Of a stretch of 64,000 nucleotides of DNA, positions 13,901 through 28,900 are shown one piece after another. The first letter of the stretch is position 1, and every line of letters starts with the position of its first letter. This DNA comes from Argopecten irradians (Eukaryota > Mollusca > Bivalvia > Pectinida > Pectinidae): NCBI RefSeq assembly GCF_041381155.1, contig NC_091143.1, positions 41,494,996 to 41,558,995 of the forward strand. The letters run 5' to 3'. Below the pieces are notes generated by a model, which worked only from the letters and a program-made list of their open reading frames with translations, was not told where the DNA came from and did not search any database. Made by a program: the position numbers and the translations under genes.

Positions 13901-16900
13901 GCCTTCTTTCCCATGTAAAAGACTCACCATTTTATGTATTAGTACATCACGTGACAGAATACAGGATTCTGATTGGCTACACAAATGGGTAGTATTTTGC
14001 AATAGTGCCCGGGCAGGCGGGCACTATTGAAGTGGCGGGATATTGAACGTGAATGTATTGCGACGTCATCACTAATTGATATCATTATAACGTTGCGCTT
14101 CGACCGAGACGTCAAGATGGCGGACAGGCTGTTGTGTGCGGGGATGGGAGCAAATGTTGCTTTTCTACAGAGCACTCGTGTTCTACTGATCTACTTTTAA
14201 TCTTCATGAAGCTGAATCCCGTTTTAAAGAAATACAGATTTCTAAGACAATTCATATCTTGCACTTTTAATGTAACAACGTGATGTGGAAATGAAGATAG
14301 CGTTGCAAGGTGTCGCTTCATGTCTGGCTTGACGTGATTCTGTTACGATGACATGAAAACGGGTCTCATGTGAGGGTGATGTACCTGTTTGAGAGGGCAC
14401 TATTGCCTCATAGTATAGTCTCGTGATGGGATAGTGCCCTATTCGGCTCGGGCACTATTCCATCCCTCGACAATACTATGAGGCAATAGTGCCCTCTCAA
14501 CCAGGCCATAATAGATGGAATACAATGCTGATGTTATAAGCATCACAAGCAGTAAATCATCATTTAATCCATGGGATGGGACTTCAACTTTTTTTCCAAA
14601 AGAGTGGAGGGACACTTGAGTGGAAGGGAGGCTAATTACAACGAATATGGTATTAAGTTAACGCCAGCAAATTCTAATCATAAAATATATTCCAAGGTCA
14701 TGAATCTGTTACCCAAACCAATGTTTGTTTTCATTAGCTGAAGAAAAAGTACAAACTTATAATGTTGATTCTACCACATCAGCTATTTTTCTTTTATAAT
14801 TGACATTCAACTATATTAAATTTCAACATCCTTTGATGTTGTAGAAAGCAAAACGTCACTTTGGAATTTTCAGAAGCCAAAATGGTAATTGGACAAGTTA
14901 TATGAAGTCTTCCTGATCACCTGGCCTACATGTATAAACTCACATACATGATGATTTTTAATCTGTTTGGAGTCGAGAATAGGAAGAAAAAAAATATTTG
15001 CAAAGTTTTGGGTCTTTTTTATTAAAACATAACTACAATTTCGATATCTACATGATATTATGAGGCATATTCTGTTTGGTATACATGTTACTAACAGGAA
15101 GGCATAAATAGGGACCTGACACTGGTTATATTATATGTTATAAGTTGATCGGTTTTGTTTTATTAGTTTAACATCCTATTAATTAACAGACGTACACCCC
15201 GATCATGTAAGGATGTGCCAGGTTTGTCAGTAGAGGAAATTCTTACTATCTTGAAAAAAAATACACTGACCAGCAGTCAGTACCTGGCAACTGCCCCACT
15301 CGAACAGATTCAAACTTGCATGGGCATCCAAGGAGGAGGGCTTGTGGTAATATGTTGTGACATCTTAACCACTCAGCCACTACGGTCCCCAAGATGTATG
15401 AATTGAAACAAAGCCAATCCCTGGAGATATTTGGTTTGGTTTATTGAGTTTCTGTTAATGCCCGATAAACAGCCAAGGTTTTAAAGATGGCAGATGGCCT
15501 AGCTGCCATGTGTACAATGTGTTGCTGTGTGTGAATGTTTGTATGCTTTGAGAGGCTGCAGTATATCTGTGTTGCGGTGTGAATGTTTGTATGTTTTGGG
15601 AGGCTGCGGTATATTTGTGTTGTGTTTCCTGGTATAACTCTCACCATCATTATAGTGCGATCTCACTGAAGCATACCGTCAAAGACACAAAACAAGCCCA
15701 TTCTACCCATGCAGTCACATCATACTGACAACAGGAAAACTAGTTGTCCTGCTCACTTTCTGTTTCTATGCAGGAGCACAAACGATAACACTTTCAAAGA
15801 CTATGGGGTGTCTCCGCCAGGGGACAGAATCCAAAGTCTTCCTCACAGAGGCAAACAAATGCTGAACTGAATACCAAATGTGAGGTGGTGTCAAGGAAGA
15901 TGCAAGGAAGAAGAAGTGAGTTAAGAGAAGAGAAAACATAAAAAAGTCACTGGCTTACAGTAAGCTTCTCACTCAGGGAACTATCCTTCAGGGGTGGTAT
16001 CCAGTACCTTTAACAGTTAAACCTGGGTGTACATGTAGTACCATCTGATTTGAGCTAAATTACATTAGATAGCATACAGATATATTATTGAAAAATACCC
16101 CCTGACATTGCAATTGTTCCGCCTCTCATGAAAGATAATGAAACCCTTGACCCTTATAATATGGGTTTCAAACTACCAACCCATCGGTTAGTGGAAACAC
16201 ACGCTGAAACACCTTAACCACTTAGCCACCATGGCCCCGCTAACATCTAAGGAATATTGAAAGCAACCATCTTAAAGTGAAAACTGAACATGAAATCTGA
16301 AAACACAAAGTGCTAAAAAATGTGTTAAGAACTTTTATCATAAAACAATCAAATTGTGCATCTGATATAAATGAACAAAGTTGAACAAATAAAATTTAAA
16401 ATAACATGTATCTATGTATCTGACAAAGGCAGTTTCCATACATGAATTACTCTTTGAATCATTTTGAATCAATTTTATAGAGGAACATTTAAATTTTCAA
16501 AACATTGAATCAGTCTACATCAGAACATGCATCCTTACCTGAGCGTGTAGCTCTCCGTGTGATTTTAATGGCCCGTTCTGTGTATACTAACACACATGTT
16601 TAGTGATAAGATGGTCCCAACAACTGGTCTGGATACAGAGCCAAAAACACTCTAAACAGATTCACACGTGGGCTTCATGTTTGGTGGAGATAAGTGAAAA
16701 ATCTAATAGGACCAATCAAAATTCTGATAACGATAATTAGCTTGAGTATGTGCTTCTGGTGAATATCCTAACAATAGACGCGTGTCAATAGGTGGGTAAA
16801 AACCACCGTGGTCAATGGACCGTGTAACTAAATAATCACTCACAATTTATGCAAGAATGCATGTTCCCCGATAAACTGTAGCATTCTCTACCGGAACAAT

Positions 16901-19900
16901 GTTGTTTTCTGTAATAGAAGGGGAAATAAAGCAAGGTTTTTTGTTTCTTTGTCAAGTACTTTTATAATGTTTCTGATCATTTCTTTCCTTTACATAGGAT
17001 TATATATATGATCCACAGCGAAATCCTGACTGCTGTACTTATAGACCACACACAGAAATAGTTCTACTAAAATTCTGTTTCAAATACCATAATTTACACT
17101 ATACCAGCTGTACTCGGGCAATACACTGCAGCCACTGTACTTGGGCAACTGATAAAAAGATGTCTGATATCTCTACCAATATAGCCGCCACCTCTAGGTC
17201 ATGGTGGCTGAGTGGTTAAGGTGTCTGACATTCTAACACTAAATCTCCATATCTGGTCCATGGTGGCTGATTGGTTAAGGTGTCTGCATTCTACCACTAG
17301 CACTCTACCTCTGGGTCATGGTGGCTGAGTGGTGAAGGTGTCTGACATTCTACTATTAGCCTTCCACCTCTGGGTCACAGTGGCTGAGTGGTTAATGTGT
17401 CTGACATTCTACCACTAGCCCTCCACATCTAGGTTGTGGCGGCTGAGTGGTTAAGGTGTCTGACATTCTACCACTAGTCCTCCACCTCTGGGTCATGGTG
17501 GCTGAGTGGTTAAGGTGTCTGACATTCTACCACTAGCCCTCTACCTCTAGGATGTGGTGGCTGAGTGGTGAAGGTGTCTGACATTCTACCACTAGTCCTC
17601 TACCTCTAGGTCACAGTGGCTGAGTGGTTAAGGTGTCTGACATTCTACCACTAGTCCTCCACCTCTAGGTCACAGTGGCTGAGTGGTGAAGGTGTCTGAC
17701 ATTCTACCACTAGTCCTCTACCTCTGGGTCACAGTGGCTGAGTGGTTCAGGTGTCTGACTTTCTACCACTAGTCCTCTACCTCTAGGTCACAGTGGCTGA
17801 GTGGTTAAGGTGTCTGACATTCTACCACTAGCCCTCCACCTCTTGATCATGGCGGCTGAGTGGATAAGGTATCTGACATTCTACCACTAGCCCTCCACCT
17901 CTTGATCATGGTGGCTGAGTGGTTAAGGTATCTGACATCCTACCACTAGCCCTCCACCTCTTGATCATTATTTATAGTGGCAGACTGATTTCTGTTTCAA
18001 TTCTAGCAGTAGCTCTCCACCTTGTAGCAATGGCTGAATGGTTAAAATGTCTGACATTCTAACACTTAAGCCCTCCATTTTGAGTGACAGAGTGGTGAAG
18101 ATTGGTCATTCTTCATTTAGCATTAAACCTGTAGATTCCAATTGTGTATAAGAAACCTATTTTAGAAATTGCTACTTATATATCTATAGTGACCAAAGGC
18201 ACACATAGATTTTGTTTTCATTCTGAATTCCATTTACCTCCAAAATCTGGCTCGATCATAATTTAATAACCCTAGTTGTAAGTACAGAAAAACATCAGTA
18301 TCACAGCAATTTTCTGCAAAATAAGATTAGCCATATATTTATAAGTTTATGGATAACAAGATACAATACCCTTTTATATCTAGAAATTTGCGCTAGCATA
18401 TATTATATATTTTAGAAATTAAACAGATCAGATCAATACAATTCTGGAAAAGTGCTAGTCGAAGGGGAGATAACTCAATGATATATACCAGGCACTCGCT
18501 TGAGATTACTTTCATAATAAAATGCGTCCATAATATTCTTAAGATTTCAATCTCATACTTTTCAATAACATCTAAATATTTTAGAAATAATTTATAGCAT
18601 AATATGCCATTATATATCAATATATGAACAAAAATGATTTACATGCAAAAAGAATGAATATAAATGTGTGATATGGATGCAATACTTTGAGTTTACCATT
18701 TTTCTTTATTGTAATGACTTATGAAAAAATTTAACAGAGAAAGGGAAACTACTACATTCTAAAAATAATTACATACTATTTTAGGAAACATATTTACAAT
18801 CTTTGCAAACCAACATCATAAATATCATTAAGTCTATAAGAGTTATTTCCCTTAGTCCAATTTCTAACATAGTAAACTGTATTTGAATTCTAATAAGAAG
18901 TATAAAATACATGACTATGAAGCCATATATGGTACAAAAAGTGTTTGGTTCAACTTTATATTCATGTTTGCCTTCATTTGAAATATTCTTGTACATTTTA
19001 TATCAAGCAACATGTAGGTTACATTTGCATTTTATAGCACTAATAATTGACAATCGATAGGCCTATTTTTAGGGAAATGGCATGGAGGAAAGTCAGAGAC
19101 CGCAAAGTAAAACCATTGACCTACATACATTACCAAACTACTGACCTATAACCTATAAGGTTGAACCCATGACCAATTGTGTTTGATGTCCATGTCATTG
19201 AAATGTCACAACAGCTACCCCTTAATTCACATCTTGAACCTGAACTTGAACTTTTAACATCATAATTTTTTATTATACATTTAAAGATAACAAACAAACT
19301 AAAACCTTAAAAACAGATTAGTATACATTTGAGGAGTAAAAAGATATGATGACTCCATGCCTTTGTCCACACTAAGGATTTAACTATTCACTAAATCGTT
19401 GAGGTGCGGAAGAATTAATTGACACCCTCTTCCTATAAACCCTGTATCATCCTGATTTCATTACGTCAATAAGATACATCCTGATTTGGTAATTGTTTAC
19501 ATCATTTTATTTGTTTATCAGTAAGTTACAAATCCAGAGGAAGTTTTTATTATCATTGTGTGGCGCCCTTCCTTAATTCAGGTCAAAAATTAGACCTTCT
19601 CATCAGGTTTCATTGGGATGCATCGAGTACATTTTCAGTGTGAAAAAATCACCAGCCCACACAAAAGTTATCATACGGAAGAAAAACAATGGAGTTCAAT
19701 ATAACACACGCTGAATTTGTCACAACAAGATAGGCAGTACAGCACATACACTTGAAACCTCTTATATACACAAAACTTGTGGTCGAGTGTACATGTAATA
19801 CATGTTTACAACAAAACCGTTATAGGGAGGTAATAAAGATATTTAGGTATGACCATCATGTTCAAAATACAAATGATGAATCATTTTCATTTAAGCAATG

Positions 19901-22900
19901 ATGTCACTATTTTTTAATTTCATCGCGGTATGAAAAAAAAATTGTTTGTAGCGGATTCACAGTTTGCACCAATTTTTTTTCATACCTCGATAAAATTAAA
20001 AAATAGTGACATCAATACTTAATTTCATACTCTATTTGATAAAATTAAGTGTTTTTTTTTGTTTAAATGTAACATTATAGTGGTTTTTAAAGGCATTCTT
20101 TTTTCCGAAGCAATACACAACGTCAATGTCTCTATTGTGACGTCATGATAACGTCGGGGTTTCGCGCCATTCTCAGATTTTTTTTCATAGTGGTATGCAA
20201 AAAAAAATATTGGTAAAACCAGATTTGGTATGAAAACAAAGAAAAATTAATTACAGATACACGTAAAAGGAAATTTAGCCACCAAGAATTGATGATCATT
20301 GAAAAAGAACATATAAAATGGTCAAGGAGGGTTAAATATTTTTATTTAACTTAAATTATATGCCACACTTTTATATACCCTAATGTTTACAGATTCCTAC
20401 CAGGAAATATTAACTTACCAGTAAACATGTATAGTGTCATAAACACAGCCTGGGTCAAATTCAGGCCGGATTTTATTGTAGTAGATATGGTGACTTCCTG
20501 AAAGAAGCCTTGCAATAGTGTATCATAGCTGAATAGCACAGACCAGTTGGTTTCTCAGTTACCAATAACACATTCACATAAACTGTAAAGGGTATCTAAA
20601 TATAAGTGTAAAACAATATCTTCATCAGAGATAGACTAATTATAAGCCAGCCAATGAATATCGTTAACAGATAGCCATTATAATGCATTTCATGTTATCA
20701 TTTTGAACTGATAACTTTATGACAGAGTACATGTCATTTACATGTACATCTAATGTATCACTTAAGTTTGCTTAGTCAAATAACTGGTATTTAATGGTAT
20801 CTAAAATGCATTAATTTTAAGAATCTCCCATTAAATCTGATAGCTATTTTGTGTAGCATTAACACCATTAGATCTAGCTATATATGTACACATATCAAAT
20901 TAAGCATCATTCATTTGAGAACCATTGGTTGCCCCATGGCTGAATATATATCATGAAACAAACTGCCTATGTTCATTTCAATTAGTCTAACAAGGAAATT
21001 GACATTATGCCACCACAAACTGGAAGTAAATCTTAAATGAATCTGATCTCCTTTTCCTAACCCCCAGGATCAAATAACTGATGAATCTGATCTCCTTTTC
21101 CTAACCCCCAGGATCAAATAACTGATGAATCTGATCTCCTTTTCCTAACCCCCAGGATCAAATAACTGATGAATCTGATCTCCTTTTCCTAACCCCCAGG
21201 ATCAAATAACTGATATGAAAATACATCTATCCACTAACTCTAGATTAACTGATAGAGTCAAATTAAGAACACGATATTCAGGGAAGCTACTTCAATAAAG
21301 CAAATTTGGTTAGAATCAATTAAGGATGTGTACTTGAAGTCAAAGCCTTATTAAATTAATTGGCATACATCTGTATTTTTACTATTATTAGCCAAAAAAT
21401 AGGCAGAATTCAGTTTTAATTTGAAGCTTAAGCACTTTTGGACTTGAACACTCCTTAGTAAGATTTTTGTTCATTTGAAATTTTGATAAAATATTACTAA
21501 TTTTCCTTTTATCATTAATTTAGAATTTTTTTTATCATAAATGATATATACCGTACAAAGACCTAGGGTGATGTGACAGCTAACTCTCAGTTCATATGTA
21601 CAAAGTAGTTGGCATAAATAACCCTAACATTATTAACGCTCCTCTAAAGTTCCCGATAATGTGAGGACCACTTCAGCATTGTAAAACAGTCTGTAAACAA
21701 AGCCTCATTAGTTTAACACTACAGCTCTAATTGCTAATTAATACAAGTAACGAGCTGCTCCAAAAACAGTAACATCATCCATCTCTGCTGGGAAATGTGG
21801 GGGCAGTGTAGGAGAGAGGTACGCATGTACTTGTGAATTATATACAGTAATGGGGAGAATCTTCATAGATATGGATGGGACATACAACACGTTAGGTTAG
21901 GGGTGGCAGTCAGGGTTACAAGGGGTGACAATGAGGGTAGGGGTAGGTTGTGTGTTAGGGTGGGGCACCAATGGGAGGGGGGGGGGGAGTCGAGGGTGTG
22001 ACCGAGTGTATGGATGAAAAATGATCAGGGTTTAGATAACGGTACAGTACCATAGGCAACCAGAGAAAAAGCTAGGGCAGTTAGATATACAATGTATATA
22101 GGGCGACAGTGTCCCGGTTACAAGGGGTGGTGATTAGGGTTGGGGTAGACTGTGTTAGGGTGGGGACTTAATATAGGTAGAGGTTAGGGGTGAGGTTTGG
22201 GGTAGGGATGATGACTATATAGAGTTTTAGGTATGGGTCGGTATATCTGAGTGAGGGTGGGGTGGGGTGAGGGAGGGGAATAGAGGAGTATAAAGGAGTA
22301 TACAAGAAGAGGGAAGTTATTTTTCCAGTAGAAAATACTATACATTGGGAGACAGTTTTATATAGTAGGGATCCCGGCCTGAGTACACACCAGGTGCCAG
22401 GTGGCATAAAAATGTATTAGCCTCATCATCCATATCTCAGACCGATTAACACCAACTCAGCCATAACATTTCTATAAAGCTGCCATATTTTTCTGGCCAA
22501 ACAAATACATTAATCTGACAAACACGATAATTGGATTATAAGATTAATTAGTTCAACCTCATTACATTTATACCCTCAATGATAACTGATGAGCTAGTTT
22601 ATTTTGTGCATTCAATTGACACAAAAAATTCATACAAATACACGTAAATCATCTGTAAGATACATTAACATTTACACAAACTTACCCGCAAGGAGTTTTT
22701 CTACATCGTAGGGATCGGAATATTCCTCAGGCTTAGGACGGCGAATTCCTCCTACGCTGTCTTTTTTCCTATCCGGAGGTTCTGTATAATCTCCTAGATG
22801 GATCTGAAACAAATAAAATCAAATTAGAAACTGATCAATGTTTGGGTTTCGGTTTAGATGGTGTAATATGTCCTAATAACAGCAAGTTTAATTCAAATAT

Positions 22901-25900
22901 ATCCCAGGTTAAGGTGTTGGGGGAAATTGGAGTAACTGGAGAAAAACCACCAACCTGCATTCAGTACCTGGCAACTGCCCACGTGACATTATAGAGTCAT
23001 AAAGTTTATCTATTTGAATTTAAATCTGTATTAAATGCAGATTGAAAATACGATGTAACAAAAATACCAAGTAGTTCCTTTTTATTTTGTGTACTGATTT
23101 TCTGAAAGATCTAAAGATGGTCCAATTATAAGTACCCCTTCAATTCTTTCAACTTGCTCAGTACCCTTAGCACATATTCTGTAATTACATATTACAGAGT
23201 TATCTGCCCTTGCAGGTATTGTTCAGTACCCTTAGCACATATTCTGTAATTACATATTACAGAGTTATCTGCCCTTGCAGGTATTGTTCAGTACCCTTAG
23301 CACATATTCTGTAATTACATATTACAGAGTTATCTGCCCTTGCAGGTATTGTTCAGTACCCTTAGCACATATTCTGTAATTACATATTACAGAGTTATCT
23401 GCCCTTGCAGGTATTGTTCAGTACCCTTAGCACATATTCTGTAATTACATATTACAGAGTTATCTGCCCTTGCAGGTATTGTTCAGTACCCTTAGCACAT
23501 ATTCTGTAATTATACATATTACAGAGTTATCTGCCCTTGCAGGTATTGTTCATGATCAGTACCCTTAGCACATATTCTGTAATTACATTTTACAGAGTTA
23601 TCTGCCCTTGCAGGTATTGTTCAGTACCCTTAGCACATATTCTGTAATTATACATATTACAGAGTTATCTGCCCTTGCAGGTATTGTTCAGTACCCTTAG
23701 CACATATTCTGTATTACATTTACAGATTATCTGCCTTGCAGGTATTGTTCAGTACCTTAGCACATATTCTGTAATTATACATATTACAGAGTTATCTGCC
23801 CTTGCAGGTATTGTTCAGTACCCTTAGCACATATTCTGTAATTATACATATTACAGAGTTATCTGCCCTTGCAGGTATTGTTCAGTACCCTTAGCACATA
23901 TTCTGTAATTACATATTACAGAGTTATCTGCCCTTGCAGGTATTGTTCAGTACCCTTAGCACATATTCTGTCATTGTATATTACAGAGTTATCTGCCCTT
24001 GCAGGTATTGTTCAGTACCCTTAGCACATATTCTGTAATTGCATATTACAGAGTTATCTGCCCTTGCAGGTATTGTTCAGTACCCTTAGCACATATTCTG
24101 TAATTGCATACTACAGAGTTATCTGCCCTTGCAGGTAGGTACATGTATATAATTCATATAGTAATGATTTATTCTACAATTAAATGCCTAACCAATATTT
24201 CCTGTGCATAACAACAAATATGATATTAGATGAAGCTCTTCCAAATTTACTCAGGTCTCAGCTAGAGTTTAATCTTCAACGACAAAGGAGCTTAAATTTT
24301 TTTCTAGCCGAGTTACATGTAGCTATTTATTTACAAACAGAAGCCACACTGAAATTTAACAGAGGCCATATATACAAAGCTCATTTTATTCACTGCCACA
24401 TCCCTGACCTCAGATCTCGTAGAAGATTGTGTGATTTGACATGTAAATAAATCACAACAACCAAGTTAAGACATTCCTCAGTATCCTTTATGGTTTTTTC
24501 AGTAAGGGACATATGAGTCACAGTTTCCTCTGAATCACCGAAAATCAAAATTTATATCAACAAAAATTTAAATACCACACAGGAACAGGCTGTCTATTTT
24601 TCACCTTATCGTTATCTATGGTTCAAAATCTTTAATGATTCTGTCTCAATTGTTATGAATGTTTTGAATGAACTACTAAGCATACATTCAAGTACCACAA
24701 GTGTGTATCAAGTAGCTAGCACTAGAAGAAAACATATCGCCCTGCCTATCAAAACTGATAAATGATTCAGAATTTGTTTGTTTCCATAATAATGTGGTTT
24801 GGATTTGTTTTATGACCAAGTTATTATAATCAAGGTGTTTAAGTACATATGGCAGCTTGATATAAGTGGTGGGAAAACCAAAGTTCCTGAGGAAAACCCA
24901 CCAACTGACAGGCCATATATATCATATATATCTGTCAAATAGAGACCACAAAATCATAATGATTGCGGGGTACTAAGAGGGTTTAACCATTAGCAGCAAA
25001 ATTTTCAACAAATCTTAACTTAAATATCTGAAATGAAATATGAATTTTTTTCAACAAATCTTAACTTAAATATCTGAAATGAAATATGAATTTTGTATGC
25101 TTCATAGAGCATAACATTTACTCCACTTTGAGAAATATGTTTTTTCCCTCTTGTTCAAGTGATTTGTACATATATATAATAACTTGCATACAAGGAAATA
25201 AATATTTTAATGGTACTTGCAATGCAGCTTCTGGAAACAAATGAATTGAAAAAACAAAGACATTTTTATAAAATCATAAGATTATATATACAACACTACA
25301 GATATATATCAATTGTTCTGTTTCCCACAGTAGCATATATATTATATAATTGTGGAAGTGTATATATATTTTGATTATATGGACGGTGAAGTTGCAACCA
25401 CAGGAACCAAAAATCCATGAAATAAATGATAAATGATGGGAAATGTTACCCAGCTGTGGGCTAGCCGATGAATCATGCTGCCCAGAAACAAGAAATAGAG
25501 CTGACTTCACATGCACAGAAGGATAAGTTGTAACTATGGGGGCCTTCCATTTCTATGGTAATTAAAAGTTCTTGTATATAGCTGTCCCGTGGTTTGATAT
25601 GTAAATACTTGCACTAAATTCTGTGAAAGTGAAGAATTATATCAGAGATATACATGTGCAATAAGGTAGATAGAACCTGTCTTGGTTTTGTTAAGATCTA
25701 CTTCTATTGTTTAGTTTGAGTTGTCATCATGATTACTGTAATTGCCCACAGGGACCTGGCACGAAAATTTTTAACCAATAGTATACATATACATATTATA
25801 GTATCAAGGGTATGAACTCGGCGGTCGAGAAAAACGGACCTATTTTTTTAAAACCGTGATTATTTTAATGAATAGTTTTTCTCGACTGCCGAGTTCATAC

Positions 25901-28900
25901 CCTTGATACTATCATATATATATGTATACTTTTGGTTCAGAAATGTTCGTGCCAGGTCCCTGTTTAATTGTCATAGTTAGCCATAAATAGCACCCCCCAA
26001 CACCCTGGGGCACCTCATCCCCCACCCCCCTACTCCTCCAACCCACCCCCTTCTCCACCTCCATCATGCATCTAATGACTAATTGTCAAATGGTATTTCT
26101 ATTCAAAGCTTGTATTTAAGTTATGATATCCTTATGCAATACATGTATATCTAAAATGCCCTTTGATATTGAACAATTCTTGGGGCACTTGATCATTACC
26201 GTAAATATAATAAACGTTTGGTCAGAATTTGAATTACAAGAATGGAAATCAAAGCTGAATGTACTAATTTCCATATATATAGCTTGCCATTGTGTATAAC
26301 TTAGAAATTCAACAATTATGATTGAATACACTGCTGAATTAGCAAATAGACATCAATATTATTAGTCACATAACCAATTCATGTTAATGTGACCCAGCTC
26401 CTGCAGTTTCAGTGGCTGGCATTTACACACAAAGTCACACATATGGAAAATATCCCTGACACCAGATCCTGTACAGGACTTTACAAGTCATCAAGTCTAG
26501 ACTATAGGCCCTTGATTTCTTTTAGATTTGTTGTATGGTGCTTTTAGAGGTCATTTAAAGAAACTCAATGTCAAAGATGCAGATCTTTATAAAGATACAA
26601 TATTACATAATACGCATAGGATTTCACTTTAAATCAGAAGTTTCACACTAAAAGAATAAAACTATCAGAATAAGAACAACAGTGTTGTGTGTAATTTACA
26701 GTCTAGATCTGTGTATATATAGTTACTACCATAATCAACCCAATAAGCTCTCTGTCAAGGTCATATATTACAGTTAGCTCCCTTGCAGGTAGGTATCGGT
26801 TGTTACGTCATTGTTTTGTGAGCGCAATTCACGTCATTTTCTTCGAAAAGTATGACATTACACTCGCAAACACATGACATCACAATCAATAACTACCCGC
26901 AAGGGCAGATAACTCTGTATTATGCAATTACAGAATACATGAACAAATGTTAACTTTCTATCGTTTGCTAAATAGATGTCAGTATAAATGATACAGATCG
27001 ATTGATGCAGCAGTGCGAGGTAATGTTGGGAATCTTAGTTAGTGATGAGATGAAATTATGTCTTGCTTTTTAGACGTTTCAGCACTTAATTGCAGAAACA
27101 AATTCAAAAAGGATGGCAGGTTTTTCTTGTGTATTTTGGGAAATTGCCACCTGGTGAAAATTGGGAATTTTAATGCGATGAAATTATGAAATTGGGAAGA
27201 ATTTTAATGGGCAATTTTGGAAAAGGTAGAAATTATTAATAATAAACAATTATGCTTCCCTAAGAACCAGTCTAAGAATGTACATGTATATTAAAAATGA
27301 CATGTAGGCTTGCGATTTCCAGATTTTTTTGTTTCGTCACCCAAAATGCACGTCACACTCACTGATTTGGGAAATTTAGACAGATTTGGGGAAAAATACC
27401 ATTGCATGGGAATGGGGCTGAATTTCGACCCCAAATATATCGGCAGGAAAAACACTAGATGATCACAATTTGTCAAATGAGACTTCAATGATACCATGAT
27501 CAGGTGACCATGAATTAATGGCACTGTGAAACCATTATCTCATGATATCATGAATTTTTAAGTGAGATAAGAATTTAATGCCAATAGTTTTAGTTGTCCT
27601 GGTTTTGACCTAATGCTCGACTGAAGCCTTGGTTTGAAAACAACTGTATAAACTTGCATGTACATATACACTGGCTATATAGCACCATAGCACGTGTTTT
27701 GTGTTTCTCAAAGGCTTTTACATATATATATATATATATAATCCAGACATAATACATTACTTGTTAAGTCACTGCCAAGAGGATTTTCTTTAACAACACA
27801 GAAACAGGATGTACATTCAAATTCATTTAGCAGTCTAAGTACTGTTAATGCTGTACATGTACAACTATACATACACGTTTATATATATGCAATACACATG
27901 CATACAATTACCTATATTGACAACTCCTTTTCTAATCATTCATCACAACTTGGGGACAATTTGACAGTATCTATATTTCAGGATACTTTCCTGGTATATG
28001 TAGAAGCTAGAGTGTGATAACTTAGTCTGCTGGTGCAGCTGAACTACAGGCACAGCCACTTGTATAAATCACCAAATTTTATTGGAGTCACTTGTCAAAG
28101 TAAAACTAGCAACATAAGTGACACACAGCTCGTTAGTACATTTGGTCCTAATTATCTACACTTTACTGAATGAGAGAGGGGAGGGGTCAGACTCTGGGAG
28201 GGGGCGGTAAGACCTTCTAGTGCCCGATTTTATTAGATTTGGTAGCTGGTTATCACTGTACATACACAGATAAAGAGCAGTAGTAAGTACATTATATTTA
28301 TGGGTAGAAGCTATGCTGAGTCATAATCAGGAACATTTGGTAACAAGGACACACCCTGTATGCTACTGTATCTTGGTGTAACTGTATGCTACTGTATCTT
28401 GGTGTAACTATAGGTATTGAAAATATGATATTGTAGCTGAAATCTACACAGGAATACGCAAAGTCATGCAGGTGGTAAACAAGAAAATATTGAATATCTG
28501 GTACATTATATGCTTTATTGGTGTGACTAAAGGTATCAAAAATAGCTTAAACCTAACTGTAACATTTTAGTTTGGTTTATAGTGTATGAGAATAATGTCC
28601 TATCATAATTAACAGCCAGGGTCATGTATAATATGAGGATGGCCTGATTGGCCTCCCATGTACATGTGTGCAACGTACGTGTTGCGGTGTGTGAATGTTT
28701 TGGGAGGCTGCAGTATATCTTCGACCGATTGTGACCACGTTATACAGACTATGGGCAAACCATGCATTCATATATATCCTACTCCCTTTATGCTTATATA
28801 ACACTAATAGGAAAGTCATGTTGACAGTAAACCTGTTAATACTCATTAAAATCTATCAAAACATACGATATTTACAATGTAAATGGAACATTTGTATACG

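Noticed and set aside
17160-18110. A row of tRNA-Leu or tRNA-Ser genes
   Set aside because: Only the A-box part is tRNA-like. There is no cloverleaf, B-box or acceptor pairing within the 59-bp unit.
23159-24137. CRISPR-like array
   Set aside because: Repeats are contiguous with no unique spacers, in an animal intron; this is a minisatellite.
24184-24450. 88-codon plus-strand open frame after the 65-bp satellite
   Set aside because: No homologue recognised and no start or splice support; it is intronic.
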